NCBI RefSeq assembly: GCF_051401765.1
Contig: NW_027480530.1
Location: 1,488,001-1,552,000 of the forward strand
DNA length: 64,000 bases
Source of the DNA: Calliopsis andreniformis
Lineage: Eukaryota > Arthropoda > Insecta > Hymenoptera > Andrenidae
Direction of reading: 5' to 3'
The number at the start of each line of letters is the position of its first letter. Position 1 is the first letter of the stretch. This document shows positions 30,401 to 33,400 of the stretch, in pieces. The notes under the pieces are model-generated. The model was not told the origin of the DNA and searched no databases. It was given only the letters and a program-made list of their open reading frames with translations. A program made the translations under genes and the position numbers.

Positions 30401-33400
30401 ACTCCTGAAATAGTTGCTGTCACTGACACTTCTCCTGTCACTGCTCCTGACACTGACGGTGCTGCTGATCCTGAGAATGCTCCTGACACTGCTCCTGACA
30501 CTGGCACTGCTGCTGACACTGCTGCTGACACTGGCACTGCTGCTGTTCCTGAGAATGCCCCTGAATATGCTCCTCACACTGACACTGCTCCTGATACTGC
30601 TCCTGACACTGACAATGCTCCTCACACTGCTCCTGACACTGACACTGCTCCTGATAATGACACTGACACTGCTACTGACACTGACACTGCTCCTGGCTCT
30701 GCTCCTGACACTGCACCTGAGAACGCTCCTGACTCTGACGCTGCACCTGACACTGCTCCTGTCACTGCTCCTGACACTGACACTGGCACTGCTCCTGACA
30801 CTGACACTGCTCCTGACACTGACACCGCTCCTTGTACTGCTACAGACACTGACACTGCTCCTGTCACTGCTCCTGACATTGCTCCTGACACTGACCCTGC
30901 TCCTGACACTGCTCCTGAAACTGCTCCAGAAACTGACACTGCTCCTAACACTGCTCCTGACACTGACACTACCCCTGACACTGTTCCTAACATTGCAGCT
31001 GACACTGACACTGCTCATGACACTGGCACTGGACCTGACACTGCTCCTGACACTGACACTGCTCCTGCCAGTGTTCCTGACACTGGTGCTCGCAAAGACA
31101 CTGCTCCTGACACTGACACAGCTCCAGACACTGACACTGCTCCGCTCACTGCTCCTGACACTGACACTGACCCCGACACTGCTCCTGTCTCTGCCACTGA
31201 CCCTGACACTGCTCCTGACACAGCTCCTGACACTGACACTGCTCCTGCCACTGCTCCTGGCACTGCTCCTGACTCTGACACTGCTCCAGACACTGCTCCT
31301 GATACTGACACTGGCACTGCTACTGACCATGCTGCTGACACTGACACTGCAGCTGATCCTGACAATGCTCCTGGCACTGCTCCAGCCACTGACACAGACA
31401 CTGCACCTGACACTGCTCCTGAAATAGCTGCTGTCACTGACACTTCTCCTGTCACTGCTCCTGACACTGACGGCGCTGCTGATCCTGAGAATGCGCCTGA
31501 CACTGCTCCTGACACTGACACTGCTCCTGACACTGACACTGCTCCTGACACTGCTTCTGACATTGGTACTGCTGCTGTTCCTGAGAATGCCCCTGAATCT
31601 GCTCCTCACACTGACACTGCTCCTGACACTGCTCCTGACACTGACACTGCTCCAGACACTGCTCCTGACACTGACACTGCTCCTGATAATGACACTGACA
31701 CTGCTACTGGCACTGACACTGCTCCTGGCTCTGCTCCTGACACTGCACCTGAGAATGCTCCTGACTCTGACGCTGCACCTGACACTGCTCCTGTCACTGC
31801 TCCTGACACTGACACTGGCACTGCTCGTGACACTAACACTGCTCCTGACACTGACACTGCTCCAGACACTGCTCCTGACACTGCTCCTGACACTGACATT
31901 GCTCCTGACACTGCTCGTGACATTGCTGCACACACTGTCACTGCTCCTGTGACAGCTCGTGACACTGACACTGCTCCTGACACTGACACTGCTCCTCAAA
32001 CTGCTCCTGATACTGACGCTGCTCCTGACGCTGCACCTGACGCAGACACTGCTGCTGATACTGCTACTGACGCTGCCCCTGACAGTGCTCCTGACACTGA
32101 CACTGCTACTGACATAGGACCTGCTCCTGGCTCTGCTCCTGACACTGCTCCTGACACTGACCCTTCTGCTGACACTGTTCCTGACACTGCTGCAGGCACT
32201 GCTCCTGACACAGCTCCTGACACTGACACTGCTTCTGACACTGCTCCTGACACTGCTCCTGACACTGCTCCAGACACTGACTCTGATCCTGACACTGCTC
32301 CTGACACTAACACTGCACCTGACACTGCTCCTGGCACTTCTCCTGTCACTGACAGTGCTCCTGACACTGCTCCTGACACAGACACTGCTGCTGATCCTGA
32401 CAATGCTCTTGGCAATGCTCCTGACACTGACACTGCACCTGACACTGCTCCTGACACTGCTCCTGACACTGACACTGCTCCTGTCACTGCTCCTGACACT
32501 GGCACTGCTGCTAAACCTGAGAATGCCCCTGACTCTGCTCCTGACACTGAAACTGCTCCTGAAACAGCTCCTGTCACTGGCACTGCTCCTGATACACACA
32601 GTGACACTGCTCCAGACACTGCTCCTGACACTGACATTGCCCCTCATACCGCTCCTGACACTCACACTGCTACTGACACTGCTCCTGACACTGACACTGC
32701 TCCTGACACTGCTCCTGACACAGCTCGTGTCACTGACACTGCTCCTGGCACTGCTCCTGATACAGACACTGCTGGTGATCCTGACAATGTTCCTGACAAT
32801 GCTCCTGACACTACTCCTGACACTGACACTGACACTGACACAGCTCCAGACACTGACACTGCTCCTGTTACTGCGCCTGACACAGACACTGACACCGACA
32901 CTGCTCCTGTCTCTGACACTGACCCTGACACTGCTCCTGACACAACTCCTGACACTGACACTGCTCCTGACACTGTTCCTGACACTGCTCCTGACTCTGA
33001 CACTGCTCCTGACACTGCTCCTGATACTGACATTGGCACTGCTACTGAGCATGCTGCTGACACTGACACTGCTGCTGATCCTGACAATGCTCCTGACACT
33101 GCTCCAGCCACTGACACTGACCCTGCACCTGACACTACTCCTGAAATAGCTGCTGTCACTGACACTTCTCCTGTCACTGCTCCTGACACTGACGGTGCTG
33201 CTGATCCTGAGAATGCTGCTGATACTCCCCCTGACACTGACACTGCTGCTGACACTGCTGCTGGCACTGGCTCTGCTGCTGTTCCTGAGAATGCCACTGA
33301 ATCTGCTCCTCACACTGACACTGCTCCTGACACTGCTCCTGACACTGACACTGCCCCTCACACTGCTCCTGACACTGACACTGCTCCTGATAATGACACT